Source of the DNA: Enchytraeus crypticus
Lineage: Eukaryota > Annelida > Clitellata > Enchytraeida > Enchytraeidae
DNA: 64,000 bases
Reading direction: 5' to 3'
Assembly (NCBI GenBank): GCA_905160935.1
Contig: CAJHZI010000744.1
Span: forward strand, 658,501-722,500
The position numbers were made by a program, and so were the translations under genes. The notes beneath the pieces were generated by a model that saw only the letters and a program-made list of their open reading frames with translations, was not told where the DNA came from and did no database searches. This document shows, piece after piece, positions 11,665-25,690 of this stretch (position 1 is the first letter of the stretch; each line of letters starts with the position of its first letter).

Positions 11665-12085
11665 AACAGCTGAGATAGCTGAGCCAGCTTATAGCAGCTA
11701 AGATAGCTGAGGAAGCTTAGAACAGCTGAGACATCTGAGCCAGATTAGAACAGCTGAGACAGCTGATGCAGCTTAGAGCAACTGAGACAGCTGAGGCAGC
11801 TGATATAGCTGATGCAGATTAGAGCAGCTGTGTGAGCGTAGAACAGCTGAGACAGCTGAGTCAGCTTAGAGCAGCTGAGACAACTGACGCAGCTTAGAGT
11901 AGCTGAGCTGCCTCAGCTACTCTAACTACTCATATATTAATCTAGTATAACGCAGTCGAGGCAATGTAGAGAAGTTAAGACAATTGGGCAGGTTAGAGCA
12001 GCTGACTTAGCTGAGATTGATTAGAGCAATTGAGACTGCTTAGCAGCTGAGGCAGCTGAGACAGCTTAAAGCAGTTGAGATAGCT
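11665..12085. repeat. CAGCTGAGA minisatellite, E-box rich
   Basis: An imperfect repeat of units such as AGCTGAGACAGCTGAG and GCTTAGAGCAGCTGAG spans about 420 bp and contains CAGCTG, an E-box core, many times. A perfect 14-bp-stem hairpin with a 4-nt loop sits inside it (11894-11907 with 11912-11925). Confidence 0.8.
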
Positions 12086-12579
12086 GTTGAATCCAGTTTC
12101 TTTCCAAACGCAAACTCTATACTGCTCAAGCTGAGTCAGTTTTTCCACTTCCGCTGATCTTACTGATCTTTTTAGCATGAGGAGTTGGAGACGAATAGCC
12201 CATCTTTTTGCCAAATGAACATGATATCCGATACCTATGTCTATTTAGAGATTATGAGCTGAGACCTTTGGACTAGGTTTTAAAAAAATATTAAACGGAT
12301 TTAATTTAAATTTCAGTTCTCTTATTCGCAAAGTAATTCCTAATTATTAATAATATTTATTAAAATGATTACAGCCTTATTCAAAAGCGAATTTCTGAGA
12401 ATTTCAACTTAGCTTTAGTTTTTCCGTTAGATACTTCTGAAAAGGCTTTTAGTTAAAATATAAAACAAAAGGTCAAAGCATCTACAATCATCATGATTGC
12501 TACTTATCTCTTGATATCCATTAATGTGTGTGCCGCAATGGCTTTACCGTCCAACAACTTGCTGTGCTAAATTGCTAAA

Positions 12580-12615
12580 TAAATAAATGAAAATAAATAA
12601 ATAAATAAATAAGTT
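12580..12615. repeat. (AAAT)n microsatellite
   Basis: A short run of AAAT tetranucleotides within the Post2 intron. Confidence 0.85.
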
Positions 12616-13720
12616 CAATTGCTAAATTGTTATTTTTGAATACCCCAAGGCCATCTATTTCTGACTACATTCATATCTTAAAAGTGTTAAGATTCTTGAA
12701 GTACAAAATTCCAAGATCATTGTTAGAATTGTAAAATATTGTGATGATTATAATGTTTTGTATAATAATTTGTAAAGATTTTATCCGCAAATTGATTAAA
12801 TCAGAGAGGACTAATAATTTCCGTTCTAATTTAATTAGACCCAGTAAGTAGGATACGATGGAGTTACCCAAGCGGATCGATTTCGGCAAATATTATATTA
12901 AAAAAAATTGTAATAATATTTGATGTTACTATCGATGCTGATCTCATACCATTACGCTCTCAGATTTTATCGCAATCATCTCTACATGCAGATTCCTAAC
13001 TCCAGGCAATTCAGTTTTCCAGGTTGTTGCCATTGACACTCGAAGTTGCTGCTGTATTGTTTTGATTCATGATACTATTTGCTCGCTGATGTATTGTTAA
13101 GTATTACCCGTCAGGGTCCTTAAGAGGATTAGTGCAAAGTTTTCACTTATTATCAGCCGCTCAGGCTATTTATTTTGACTTGTTTACGATAACTAATAGA
13201 AGGCCGCAATCATTTGCTGTTTTTAGATTTACCTATGAATATGTGCCTATTCCTTGGATGAAGTAGCCCGAATTCATAGCCTTCATGGAACTGGGTCTTG
13301 ATTTCTTAGTTGAGAATATAGGCCAATGAACAGGAATTGATTGTTTTTCACTTTTATAAATGCAATATTGCTTAAGTTAATCGCTTAGGTTACAAATAAT
13401 TTTAAAAACATGCTTTGGATTATTTTCAATAATAATGTTAAAATAGTTACAAATTTAAACCGGGTGTACTCCTTGTATAAACAGAGAGATAGCGATCACG
13501 ATTGCTCGAGAAGCAGAAGGCCGTCCATTCAAAATTTCAAATAACCTACCAGTCGAACATCTATGGCAATAATGTTAGAAATGCCACCGTTTTGTTATTG
13601 AAACAGGCGTTAATTTGTTCGTTTTATTGATTAAGATAATGACCAATGATATTGTAATGTCACTCACGAATATCTACATATCAATTATTTCTTATTTCAT
13701 ATTTTGTATTTCTATTTTAG

Positions 13721-14157
13721 ACCGTCCACGAGAGCGGAAGAAGAGGAAACCGTACACACGCTATCAGACGATGATGTTAGAAAACGAATTCGTTGGCAAC
13801 TCTTACATAACGCGACAGAAGAGATGGGAAATCTCCTGCAAACTCCATCTCTCAGAACGACAGGTCAAAGTTTGGTTCCAGAATCGAAGAATGAAACGGA
13901 AGAAGCTGAACGACCGTGCGAAGGTTTTGGTCAAGGACCTGGCGGACACCCCGTCCCCTCCGTCGTCCGGCCAGTCGATGGGACTACCGGCCCTCCCGCA
14001 GCTCTCAGGCCCAGGAGGTGGGTCCGGGCATCATCCGTCGGGGCATCATTCGAATGGACTAATGACAAACATGTCGTCAAGCAATCATGCAAATCACTCA
14101 ACATCAAACCATCATTCACACATTATCAATAATATGGTCGGAATGAACTGTATGTAG
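13721..14157 (+). CDS. Post2: Post2-type posterior Hox gene, homeobox exon 2
   Basis: The exon opens after TTTTAG at 13720 and encodes residues 227-371 to a TAG at 14155. The homeodomain is residues 231-290. It starts [12 protein letters not shown], with the RKKRKPY arm of Abd-B-class proteins. It continues [19 protein letters not shown] and [19 protein letters not shown], a combination I associate with spiralian Post2. Helix 3 keeps W48, F49, Q50, N51 and R53, so DNA contacts should be intact. It is followed by a basic stretch and a Gly/His/Ser/Asn-rich tail. The protein is expected to be a nuclear transcription factor for posterior identity. Post1 or another Abd-B-class name is the alternative; class assignment is firm, the paralogue less so. 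I see no frameshift. Confidence 0.9.
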
Positions 14158-14850
14158 CCGGAGTGTTTGGCAGTGTCAGTGTTGCGGTTCCGGTCGGAAT
14201 CTGAAGCAGGTTGGGAAGGTACTTCATCTGGGCATTCTGAGATTATTGGATAGGTCGTAAGAGATCTTGGAGCATCTGAAATGGGACCCGTATCGGACTA
14301 ATTGTCTCAAAAGAAATTCGTGGATCAGATTTGGAGCGAGCCACACACCTGCCTCTCCCTCTGACTCAGATCTGAACCGCAGCCGGCTGATTCTGGTTTT
14401 CTCTCTTCCCAATGAGCTACTGCATACATCTTATCATTGTTGTCGTTGTTCACGTTGTCTTAATCGTCGTTGTCGTCCGTTGCTGGTTCTCAGTCCATCA
14501 GTAGGATCAGGTGAGAGCGCTGTCCGACTGTCCGTCCCGTGCTAGAGTACATTGACCGCAGCTGTGCCGGTAGGTATGGTCTCTGTACTTGTTCCTCTTA
14601 TGCTTGCGACTGAAATGGAAGCTGATAAAATTGCAAAATAGAGTTTAGCGTTAAAATTGCTGTTTGAAGGCTACCTTCCATTACGAGAGTACTTGGGTCT
14701 AAATTCGGTCATGGATCTGTTGTGTTTCTTGCTCAGGACTAATTGTGAAATTTAGTCTCAAATGATTATTTCATTATTTTAATATACCGTTAGGGAAGGA
14801 TTAGCTATGCAAGAAATTTACAGTTGATTATTAAGAATTTAAAATTAAAA
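14158..14850 (+). other. probable Post2 3' UTR
   Basis: Downstream of the stop there is no AATAAA nearby. An ATTAAA at 14844-14849, followed by a T/G-rich stretch, is the first reasonable polyadenylation signal and would give a 3' UTR of about 0.7 kb. The ends are inferred. Confidence 0.3.
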
Positions 14851-17800
14851 GTGCATCTATGATTTTTGTCGTTTTTACAAGTCAGAATATTACCATTTCA
14901 GACGCAAATATCTCATCTGGAGACAATAGCATGATTGTTCGTTTCTCTAAAGATGCTTCTGTGAACATGTGGCGGCGAATTTTCTATGTGAAGTTTACGA
15001 GTCTATGTGATTATGCTTATAACATTTATGTGATTACGCTTATAACATTTATGTGATTTTGAAGGTGTCTTTTGTGGTTGAGAATTAACTAAGAAAATAG
15101 GCTTTCGCAGGAGATGTGTGAACACAGTTAACTTAACCTTAATTCAACTTTGTTTTGCAATTGAATGATTTCTGAGCTCATCATCCTTGCACAATTGTCA
15201 ATGCATAGGACTCTCTCCAATTCGCAGCATTATTTAGGAGTATGATTCAAGTGTTCTTGAAAGTTTTTGAAGGAGGTAATTGTCATACTATCTTTCATGT
15301 ACGTACTTGTTAAGCTAATACTTTGACTGTTTAAAACTGTTTAATTTGGGTTAGGCTACGGAAGGTCATTTTAACACAACGGTGTCGTAACTTTAGTGGG
15401 TTCGTCAACCTAATAAGAATTTTCATGTAATTCACATGTAATTGTCAGGCCTCAATTAATTAACTTTTTGTGTCGTGATTTGTTTTCGTTGGTTCAGATA
15501 CATAAATTTGTTAAAATATGGATTGATGGAAGTAAAATTGATTTTTTAATATCAGGCATTAATGAGACCACAACCTTATTTAAACATTCTTTATAAGCGT
15601 TAAATCACGGGCCTTCTTCATTCAAGAATATAAAGATTTCTCAAAGAAGCAAATTAATTATTTTTCTCTAGGATTATTTGCCCAATATCTCAATATTAAG
15701 CATTTATAGTGTCAATATCCTGGGAAATTCTCTCAAATTCATTCAAATTCATTTGCAGCATCCATTTGAAATTTCGTTCTTGTTTATAAGAATTTTGTTG
15801 TTGTTTTAAATACCATTTAGTTTTTGATAATACTTTCGGTTTGGTTGAAATTGAATTTATTGTTATTTTTTATCTGTTCAAAATTGATTCTTTGTTTTCC
15901 TGTTTGTTCGAATTTTCTCAAATGTACTGCCCATTCAAATGTATGTTGCTTAGGTTAAGACCTGATCGAAATTTACAAGTAACGTTGAGAAAGCCATTTA
16001 TCAATCATTTATTATGCTTCCAAATATGATAGCCTTTAAACATTCTATATATACAAGATGGGATGAGATTAATTTTAACTTCACTTAGCTTTATTTAAAT
16101 AATTCTCAAACTTTCATAATAGTAGTACATGTATATTGGTTGTATAGGCAAAGCAAAGACTTTACACGTAACTTGTAGTGATTTCCAGTGGTTTATTTTG
16201 TTAAAGTAAATTGTTAGTAGTACTACAATTTATTCTGTCTAGCGTCAATCTGATTCACGGATATTGCTTGTAATCTTTACAAAATAAGTACTAAAATTTA
16301 ATATTATCATTCTCAAATAGATTTCTGTAAGTTCAAAAGATCTAAATATAAAATTCCAAGATCTAATTTATGCCTTACCAATTCTACACCCTCTGTTTCT
16401 AAACTAGATTATAGCTCTTCTTCGTTACGATGTTACTATGCTTTATACGGTTGCTGATGTCAGATAAAATTTAGTTAAGCTACTGCATAGGTTGTTATAA
16501 GACTCAGTCCATATACAAATTTGTTATAATCATGACATATTCTCTGCTAGAAAAATTAAACTAAATGCGTATTATCTGCCATACACTTTGCATATATGTA
16601 GGACATATGTGTTTCTTAAGCAAATGGGAAATTATGAAATATTATCATTGATCTCCCTGATACTGGCATCAACGAGGCCATTATCTCTATGCTACTGATT
16701 ACAATGACACAGTGAATGCGGACACAAATAAATACCCTCATAGACGGATGTGTGGCTAAGCCTTGTAGGCTTAGGCAGCTTGTGGCATTGTCGTATATGC
16801 TTAGATGGCTTAGTAATATAGGCTCATGAGTCTTAGTAATATAGGCTTAAGTGGCTAAGTGGCCTAGTCATATAAGCTCATGTGGCTTAGTAATATAGGC
16901 TTAAGTGGCTAAGTGGCTTAGTAGTATAGGCTCAGATGGCTTAGTCTGATGGCTCAGGCGGCTTTTAATTTATAGGCTTAGGCGTCTTAGTCATGTTAGT
17001 TCAGGCAGCTAAGCCCCATGGCTTCACCGCATGAACGTTACAGAAAATATATCAATACTACAAATAAATAAAAATAATCAAATAATTAATTTTATTCATA
17101 AAAAATATTATCAAAATTTTAACTTAATCAATGGACCTAGGAACAGTCTTTTGATGTATTGGATAAGTACAGTAGCCTATCTAAATATCAGTAATATTTT
17201 CTGGTACTATTTTCTCGCTTACTTAGGATTTATTACCTTATCAATCAGTCGTAGAAGGTTACAAAGAAGGTCACTTTTAATTCGCTAAGGTCTACAATTC
17301 TTCCCGGTTGGTCGAATCTAGTCTTCAGTCCGGCGTTTGGCAGCTATGTTCCTATGTTGGGCTGGATGGAAAGATGGCATTTAGAGATTTAGTATCTATA
17401 TTATTAAGATTGGCTTATACAGTAATGATGATGAACCCGCTAATTACCTCATGAAAATTTTCGTTAAGAAAGTTAAAGCTATTTTTACATGCAATTTTAA
17501 AAGTACATTTTATTACTATCCGAACTTTCTAACTGTTGAGACGTACGTAATTTTTTTCACTGGCTACAAAATCAAAATAGTCTTTGTGTCGTAGGCTGTT
17601 AGCTAATTACTGATTCAAGGTCTGCAGAGCTTTTTGATATCACCATTACGGATGAGCTATTCGCCGATCAATAAATTTATCACGAAGCCAAGGGCTTGAT
17701 ACCATCTTATAGGAAATGAATCAGCTATCCACTGAAAATGTTACTAAAACAGGCACTTGCAACCAGGGGCGAAACTCGGCTCCAAAAATGTGAGGGGGCA

Positions 17801-20800
17801 CATGCCTCAGGTTCCCTCGTGAGTTGCTCACCTGTTGCTTACATAGCTGTTACCTTCATGCAGATGATGCAGTAGTGTACAGGATTTCATTATCTTATAG
17901 ATCTCTCTTGTCATTTCATTCTCTTGTAGTAGATTTCATTTCAAGGAAACTTTTCAATTTAGTAAGGGTTAAGATGATAGTGTTCAAGCTGTGCAGCTGA
18001 ATGATGAGTAAATACTTACAAATAGGCCGTTCACGTGTCGATCACCTATGCCGTGTTGGAGTTATAGCCTGTCTGTTACACCGTTTGTGAAAATGAATCA
18101 ATTTTTTATATAATGGAGTTAACTTTAAGCAGCGCAAGCTACAGATCTAAACGGACTGTATTGGATTTGCAATTTGACAAAACCTTAGACAGAGAGAATA
18201 AGGTGAAATATGCAAATTCTTAGTGCTTTACTGATGTCAAACTAACGAGAGACATCGTGATCGTTCATTAGGCCACTGGTTCTAAATCCCGCCCCACAGT
18301 TTCTGACAGATTATTTTTGATAAGGAAATATGCGAAATCGTCACGTTAGTATTAACTATATCTAATGTAATATCATTTGATCCACTGGCTAGATCTTTTC
18401 CGGCATATTGCTTAGTCTCAGGTCCATACCGATCCTTTACCCTCTGTTTTTATTTTTGTCATTAGTCATTTTCATGCAATGGCGGTATGGATAACATATA
18501 TCTGCAGAGTAATTGCACCGTTATGCATCATCTCTTTTACAATATGAATTAAGGTTAACGGCTCTTTTCGTTGTTCAGCTAAACTGTCAGAAACACCTTG
18601 ATTGCGATGGTTTTTTGCTTATCCGATAAGCTGCTGTTAATTATTTTCACCAGCAGGTAAACGAATAAATACATGTATGTATCGTTAAAATACCCTCAGA
18701 AAATACCTAAACATGACTGATCTAACTAGTTACCATAAATAGTCAGCAAATAGATGCATCTAGGTTAATTGTATAATTACAATTTGAGAACTAATGAAGA
18801 AGAACATTTAAAGTTGCGTTGCTTTGGGGCATTATATTCAAATAATACTGACAATCTGCCTCGTCTACGTCTATAATTTCCATGAAGTATAATATCTGAT
18901 TGAGATAGACAGAGTGGCAGTTTTTCGACTTCAATTCAACGTAATTTGATGACCGCAAGAGAGAATTGAGTCCCGATATATAGCCTACATGCATTTCAAA
19001 TAACAGCTATAATCAACTCTGTATGCACCGCACATTAAGTTTTTTGCCTTTTAAGTGACACCTTGAATTAAATGCTGTTTTTCATGTGTAGGTGACAGCA
19101 TGAGTTGCCATATCTTCATTTCAAATATCAGCACGATTTAGTGGTTGATCTCCTGCATATGAATGATCTTTTAATTTAGTATATATCTCGTCATATGGTT
19201 CGTCAAATCTAATTCATTAAACATTGCTCCACAATTAATAATACATGTATATCCGAGCTGTTAACGAAAAACTTTCTTTGAAAACAATTTAAAACTTAAC
19301 TCTTTTCTTGTAAAGATTTAAATGTGATGGACACACATTGTGGTCTGCAAATGACATCGATTGTTTTTAATTAAGTAAACTTTTATATTTAGCTTATTTC
19401 ATTACTATGGTTAACAGTTAAAATATATTTTGAAATGCCCCGTTATGTTCAGGTGTGCTTGTGTTATGCTTCGCTAATTAATTGACAAAGCGCAATCACA
19501 CCCCATGATTGAAAAACTAGCCATTTTGCATGCAGGGGGAGGGTTAAAGGATCACTGGTGACACAAGGTTCATTGGTGACTTCATGAATTTTTATTTTCT
19601 TTCTAGTATGATAATTCGCTTCGATTTATGTATTGCAATAGATCATTCTCTGACGGCTTTAATACTAGAGATGAACTTGAGATAAATTTTAAAACTGTAC
19701 TTTTGAAGGGCGTGGCTTGTACATCTACAATATCGTATATATCTCTACCACTATAGCTAAGACTATCAAAAATCAAATACATTTACTATAAGCTATAGTA
19801 AAACCTATGTCTGCATATTCATAGCCTAACTTTGTGATTTACATTGATAACTAATACTAGACAACGAACGGCGCGGTTACAATCTACCTACGATCATTTT
19901 TTTGATTTTTATTCCCAGTCTAGCATCGACTGCTATCTTGTGGATGCTTCTGGAACCAATTTACTGTAATAAGATTATAAAGGGCCCCTTCCTTCGATAC
20001 AATAGTCAAAGGGCGTACTTATGAAGTCTGCAGTACGGTAAACGTAGTTTAGACGCCATAGCTTTTTCTACTCTTCTCCAGTTATATTTTTCCTATTCGC
20101 GCTCGGTATCGTTTTTGTAAAGTACTACCATTTTGTCCACTTTTTTATATAATAACACAATTGTACATTAAAGTTAACATGTACGTTTGATGTGCCATTT
20201 CTTTGCTTATTAACGAAAAGATAAGTGTTTATGCTATCTTCATATGATGTTAATATTCACTGTTATGCTTGGAATTGTTATCGTTGTTTGTCTCGGCTAT
20301 CATTGGCAGATAGCGAAACGGACGATTAACTGATATTCCACTGCATTATATATCGTGTAAATGTACTGTGCAGGAGTGTGTTTGTTTGCTGTATATATAA
20401 TAGCATAATGGACAGTTATTTTATTTATAGGAGTACTTCATATCATTTATGCATAATAAACTTGTACATACATGTAAGTCAAGAATATTATATTATAACT
20501 GTTATAGTTGGTACTAATATATTAAAGATGTGCAGATCTTCGCAGCGGTTAAAACACTTAACTCTATTATTTTCTAGCCACTCATTTGTGAATGAGAAAG
20601 CGTGAAAGATTTGCGCACAGACTGACAATGACTTATATTTTAATAATTGACTGAATTTTTATAATTTTATTTTTAGATCTCAGCTTCACAAAAAATCAAA
20701 GTAGTTTCTAATTGTCAGTAGCTGATAAAATTAAAATTATTTAGGTCTTAGGCTGAGCTTCTCGGTTCAAGACACAGAAAAAAGTGTTTTATGGTTAAAT

Positions 20801-20980
20801 GGTGGCCTGGGAAGTGAAGACTTAATTTGACTCGTCGCCGATAATGTCTTCAGTAGATGAAAACATCAACGTTAAGGGAATAGTCGTGAAGGTTAGGTTG
20901 TAATCTTATAACTTCTGTGTCTCTAGAATGTTGTTGGTTTGGTATAGTTTAATGAGTATTAAAATTTTTGAAATTATTAT
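14851..20980. other. Post2-Lox2 intergenic region, left part
   Basis: Over 6 kb of AT-rich DNA without a recognisable gene. A 27-bp near-repeat (TTATGTGATTACGCTTATAACA) lies at 15005-15060, and an imperfect GGCTTAGTAATATAGGCTTA repeat block occupies 16740-17010. The longest open frames are about 85 codons and resemble nothing known. Regulatory elements are likely in such a place but cannot be pinpointed without comparison. Confidence 0.55.
16740..17010. repeat. imperfect GGCTTAG-TATAGGCTTAAG minisatellite
   Basis: Variants of TGGCTTAGTAATATAGGCTTA recur about ten times with substitutions and short indels. Confidence 0.7.
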
Positions 20981-20981
20981 A

Positions 20982-21088
20982 ACTTGGTATTTTAGTTAGT
21001 TTTACTTGGTATTTTAGTTTTACTTGGTATTTTAGTTAGTTTTACTTGGTATTTTAGTTAGTTTTACTTGGTATTTTAGTTAGTTTTA
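20982..21088. repeat. 22-bp tandem repeat, five units
   Basis: ACTTGGTATTTTAGTTAGTTTT begins at 20982, 21004, 21022, 21044 and 21066. The second unit is 4 bp short. The near identity of units indicates recent expansion. Confidence 0.9.
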
Positions 21089-21189
21089 AAAATAGTAAAG
21101 TCTTATTGAGTTTCAAGAACTTAGTATTTAATAAGCTTTTCACTTATTAAAATATTTAACGCAAATTAAAAAAATTTCTCATCGCAACG

Positions 21190-21225
21190 GTTCTACATAG
21201 TGCCCGAAAAGGCTCTATGTAGAAC
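21190..21225. other. 36-nt hairpin, 15-bp stem
   Basis: GTTCTACATAGTGCC pairs with GGCTCTATGTAGAAC across a CGAAAA loop, with a single internal T-T mismatch. It stands alone, outside a simple repeat, in the Post2-Lox2 interval. Confidence 0.6.
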
Positions 21226-24200
21226 AAATCACTGATAAAAGTCGAAACACATTCTGAATATTCTATGGATTTTACTCAATTTTTAAGTTAAATCTTACAC
21301 GTCTTTGGTTTGGCTAGCGTTCAAAAAATAATTTTATCGGGTTAAAACTGGTTGTATGTTTTATTACATAGAAATATATTGTTTGATAATAGCAAAATGC
21401 AGTTAACCGTTAGAACATTTTAAATTGGTATGCCTACATTACTGGCCTACCGTCTAGAAATTCAGAACCATTTTAGCAGTTTGCAAGGGCTGAAGAGGTT
21501 ACATGGTCTATTCTGATAGAAGGCAGTGCAAGGTGCCGTAACCGGCGCATCATCTGTTCTGAGGCAACGCTAAACTAGTAATTCTAGAAAACAGCGAACC
21601 ATAAGAAAATGATTGACTGACTCTTCCATAGTACAATCGTATTAAAATTCATTTAAATTATTTATTCGTCAATCGAATATGTTATGTCGCTTGAATTTTT
21701 TGGCAATTTCTTCATGGTAACAATATCAAAAAGATCCGGACAGTTTGGTTATAGAATTTTTTATTGCATTTTGCGTTTAAATCAGGCATACGGATAATAT
21801 TATTAAATATGAATTTAGTGTCGAAATTCCCGCCTACCTGAAAATTTAATGTGAGTATAATGAATGACTGTAGTTTTAATTTTAATGAGAAGAAGAGCAT
21901 TGTCAAGAAATCTAAATTATAAGCTAATAACATGTCCGTTTAAGTACGAGTTAAATCTTAAATTTAGACTTAGATTTTTCCTGTAACAAAATAAATATTA
22001 ATTTGTACCCTGAGCCTGAAGTCAGTAGAGAACTAAAGCTGGACAGATTCATTTGAAACATTTCAATTGGCTTATTTAAGAAAATGTTATGATCGTAACA
22101 TTAAGCTTAAACAATTTTGTGTTCGCCGAGGAATGTGTAAATTTTAACAGATTTATCAGTTTTTATTCTAATAAAATTGATAAGTAAACCAATAGTGAGT
22201 GACCTGAGACTTCTGTTGTGCTTCGACAAATTGTTACACTTAGGCAATGCAGTAGGCCTATTGTATTAGTCTAAAATGTAGAAGATTTATAGCGTGTTTA
22301 TTTGCGCAATCTCTTTGACAATATTTAAAGCCCTATTTTGAGTCTCCATTCAAGGTTCTTGGAGATGTTTTTAGATAACCTTTGCCATAATGTGGTTGTT
22401 TTGTATTTTTATTTGTTTAACAGGGATTGTTGATTTCCTAATGCTTGTGCAATTTGTTATAACGTGCATTGAGGAGCAGTTCTGTTTTGTTATTGGCCTA
22501 ATTCGTCAATTTCTTTATGCGTGATTTTGTACATGATTTGTAAACTGCGTAGGACAATAGAATGATACTTCTAATGTACACGCGTGTGTGCACGATTCTG
22601 CATGTTTAGATTGCTGTGTGTTTTTAGACGCTTTAACAATCGAACCTTTATCAGTTTGACCGCATTCGATGAAAACGCATCCAGCCCGTTGGAGAATAAT
22701 ATTAGTTAATTTTGTGCTGACTTAGGGCCTCATCGCAATTGCAATGAAAGATTTTTTCGTTTATAAATATAAATATTGTCAAATGCCAGTTGACTAGAGG
22801 CCCAGTGAGTGTTTTGAAATTTAGCCCATCTTTTTGTGCGAATTTAAAGTATATTTTGAAGTTTTAGGCTTATGGGGATTTGCAAAGGACACAGCCAAGT
22901 AGGCCTATAATACGATAAAATCTTTATTAAAGTCATCATTGTTACTTATGGAAACTCTACCCGCGTGTAGGTTTTAAAAGTTTTGAAATAATGATTACTG
23001 CCGTGTAACTGTATCTATTTGGAATTTTATTAGGCATTCTGTGCTCTGCATGTAAACTCAAGTTTTGTATTATCTGATCTTCTGTGTGTGGCATAAAATG
23101 TAAAAAGTAAAGTTATTATGTAAATGACTTTAAGAATTACTATCATACTGAAAATGATGAATTTATCTAACTTCTACTACAAGTATTGTGGCAATATTCC
23201 TTTTCTGCGTTTTCTTTTGTAGAAAAATGTAATAAATTTAAATAATACATTTCTCAAATGCAGTTACGTGAAAGTCTGAAGGATCAGAATGTTTTGCTTT
23301 GTTTCTCAACTCCATACTGTAAATCAATTTGTCAACAAATATTTTATAGACTTAAATAGGTCGTAGAAACTCTCGAGCTAATTGCATGGGATTCAGTTTA
23401 TGTACATGTATGTTTCAGATGTATTTTCACTTGAATTATAGTAGAACTAAGTGGTTTTGAAAGCATTGTGGCGCATTTTGTTCTTGATTAAATTTGAAAA
23501 TTCTCTCTATATTGTATGAAAGTAAGTACTGATTTCTTTTTAATTTAAATTGGCCGACAACTCCAGAGCCAGTTTATAGGGGAATCTAGTGCATAATTAT
23601 GAAGTGTGTTTTGTCCGTCCGATATAGTTGCTATTTTATTTTGATATCTATAACTTTATGTGAAAATATCAAAGTTGTTAAGAATATTAATGACCGTACG
23701 TACTAAAGGTACGCATTAGTAGATAATCTTATAGTGCATGCACAATGAATATGTATACTATGTATATACTAACCACAATACATATATTATTAACTTATTA
23801 TTTCAAATTATAATATTGCATGGTGATTATTATTCATAATAATTAGTACAATGCAGATTGTTATTACTGTTATCTGTTCTCATCAAGGTCGTCGTAATAA
23901 ATTGTCTATTATATATTGAAAATATCTTCTTGTTCAATGTTTACCTAAGATGTTAATGCTTTCTTTCGAAGAGTCTATTTAGTTACAAACTTGTCTGCTA
24001 GGCTCAGTAAGATGTAGCGTTACGAGTGCAGTTCTCCATGGCATTCGATTTAAAACAATCTCTACGCTGATGTCTTCTTATGACGTTACAATCAACTTAA
24101 AACAAACCTTTGAGTTATTTTAAGTGAAGGGGTGAATTTAGGGGACACGGAGAAATGTGTGCTCTACGGCTATACTCAGTGAAGGAGAAATGTCCCACCA

Positions 24201-25390
24201 CATGTTTTGGGGGTATTTTGACCCATCAGTGTGCCGAAGTTTAATTATTATAAACGAAAAGCTGTTGAAGTTTAATACTAACTAAAGGTCTACGAATCAT
24301 TATACACCTTACTCATATCTAAACCTCGTGCCATTTTAATCTAAATTTTCCCATAAACTGCATACTGCTTAACCTACATGTATTTATACATGCGAATTTT
24401 TATTTTAGGCATTAGTACTTAGTGTTTATCATAGCCTATTGAACGGATTGCTCTGTAGTATTAGTAAACATATGCTGAAAAATAAGGCAAATCACGTGAA
24501 TGCTTTTGCTGTATCGCTCTGAGACTCCATAGCAAAACAAATTCCCGGAGACATTTTTATTTTTTCTGCTCAGTAATTCTCTCCACTCCATTGAATAATT
24601 AACTTCTCCAAGTAGCAAAAATTAAGAATTAAGATTATTTTGCATATCAATACCATAAATAAAGTCTTTGAACTATCACCAAGCATTTATTATATTAAAG
24701 ATATGATCATTGTGATGATGCTAATTAACGACGACAGCTTATGATAAGGACCTATTTCTAGCAGGTTTAGGACTATCGTAAGAAATCATCGAAGCTTAGT
24801 ACTGACGTAGGTCCGTACTAAGATCAAGATCCTGAGACAATACTGGTTGAATAGACCTTCAGTGGTTCCCCACTGCTAGCAGATTAATTAACGTGACAAA
24901 CTAACACAACGCTATTGACGTTATAATCTACTGATACACTGTATATCAGCTGAAAAGTTATGTATTATATGAGTTTTATGAAGTATTATCAGCTGAAAGT
25001 AAACATTGCTAGAAAACAAAAAGCGATACCTAGGACAAACGCTACTAATGTATCATTAAATTGGGAGGTTCTAGAAAATAAGATACGGAATTAATGACTG
25101 CAGCTGTAATCACCTTGAAGCACTTGAAGCTGGTTAAGATTAAAGGATTATCTGCTACTTGTAAAGGCCATTGTGGATTATCCATTGGATCATCGGTACA
25201 ACGGTATAATGGAATATATAGGGGCTGTGCGATGGAATGTTTTATTTGGACGTGCTCTTTCCATTACTAAGGTGAGTATTTTTGTATTTGTAATTTTTCG
25301 GGCTTTTGATATAAGTTCCTTTCTATTTAGATAACTATTTTTTCTTCGGAACTTGAATTTTGGTAATTTTTTATCTTCATGTGCTAGAGT
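21226..25390. other. Post2-Lox2 intergenic region, middle part
   Basis: AT-rich DNA without recognisable genes, repeats or mobile elements apart from scattered homopolymer runs. Of the whole interval this is the stretch freest of repeats that I can see, which makes it a reasonable place for conserved regulatory DNA, but no motif supports that directly. Confidence 0.5.
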
Positions 25391-25690
25391 GTTACTCTCT
25401 CTCTCTCTCTTTCTTTCTATATCGTGTTCTGTTAATTGGTAGATTCTATATACATATTCCTAATCAAAGTTTATTTTCACACTTTGTATGAGCACTTCAT
25501 TGATCAATAGGCTTACACAGTCAAATAGGCTAAAACGCCTTTAAATCTTAAATTACTCTTTTCATGGAAAATATGGTTTTTGATGTTGTTTCTCATTGCC
25601 CTCCTCTACTTTCTGTTACACACATACATACCGTTTTCGGTTTTTAAATTATGTAGCTGCCAGACGAAGAAGTGTCACACTAATTATTAT

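Larger units (their letters stand above)
9974..13720 (+). other. Post2 intron (3747 bp)
   Basis: The intron runs from GTAAGT at 9974 to a T-rich tract and TTTTAG ending at 13720. It interrupts codon 227 after its first base, a few residues before the homeodomain, where lophotrochozoan Hox genes usually carry an intron. It contains a retroelement tail (10220-10365), two tandem-repeat blocks (11251-11413 and 11665-12085) and an (AAAT)n run near 12585-12615. No other exon is apparent. Confidence 0.85.
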
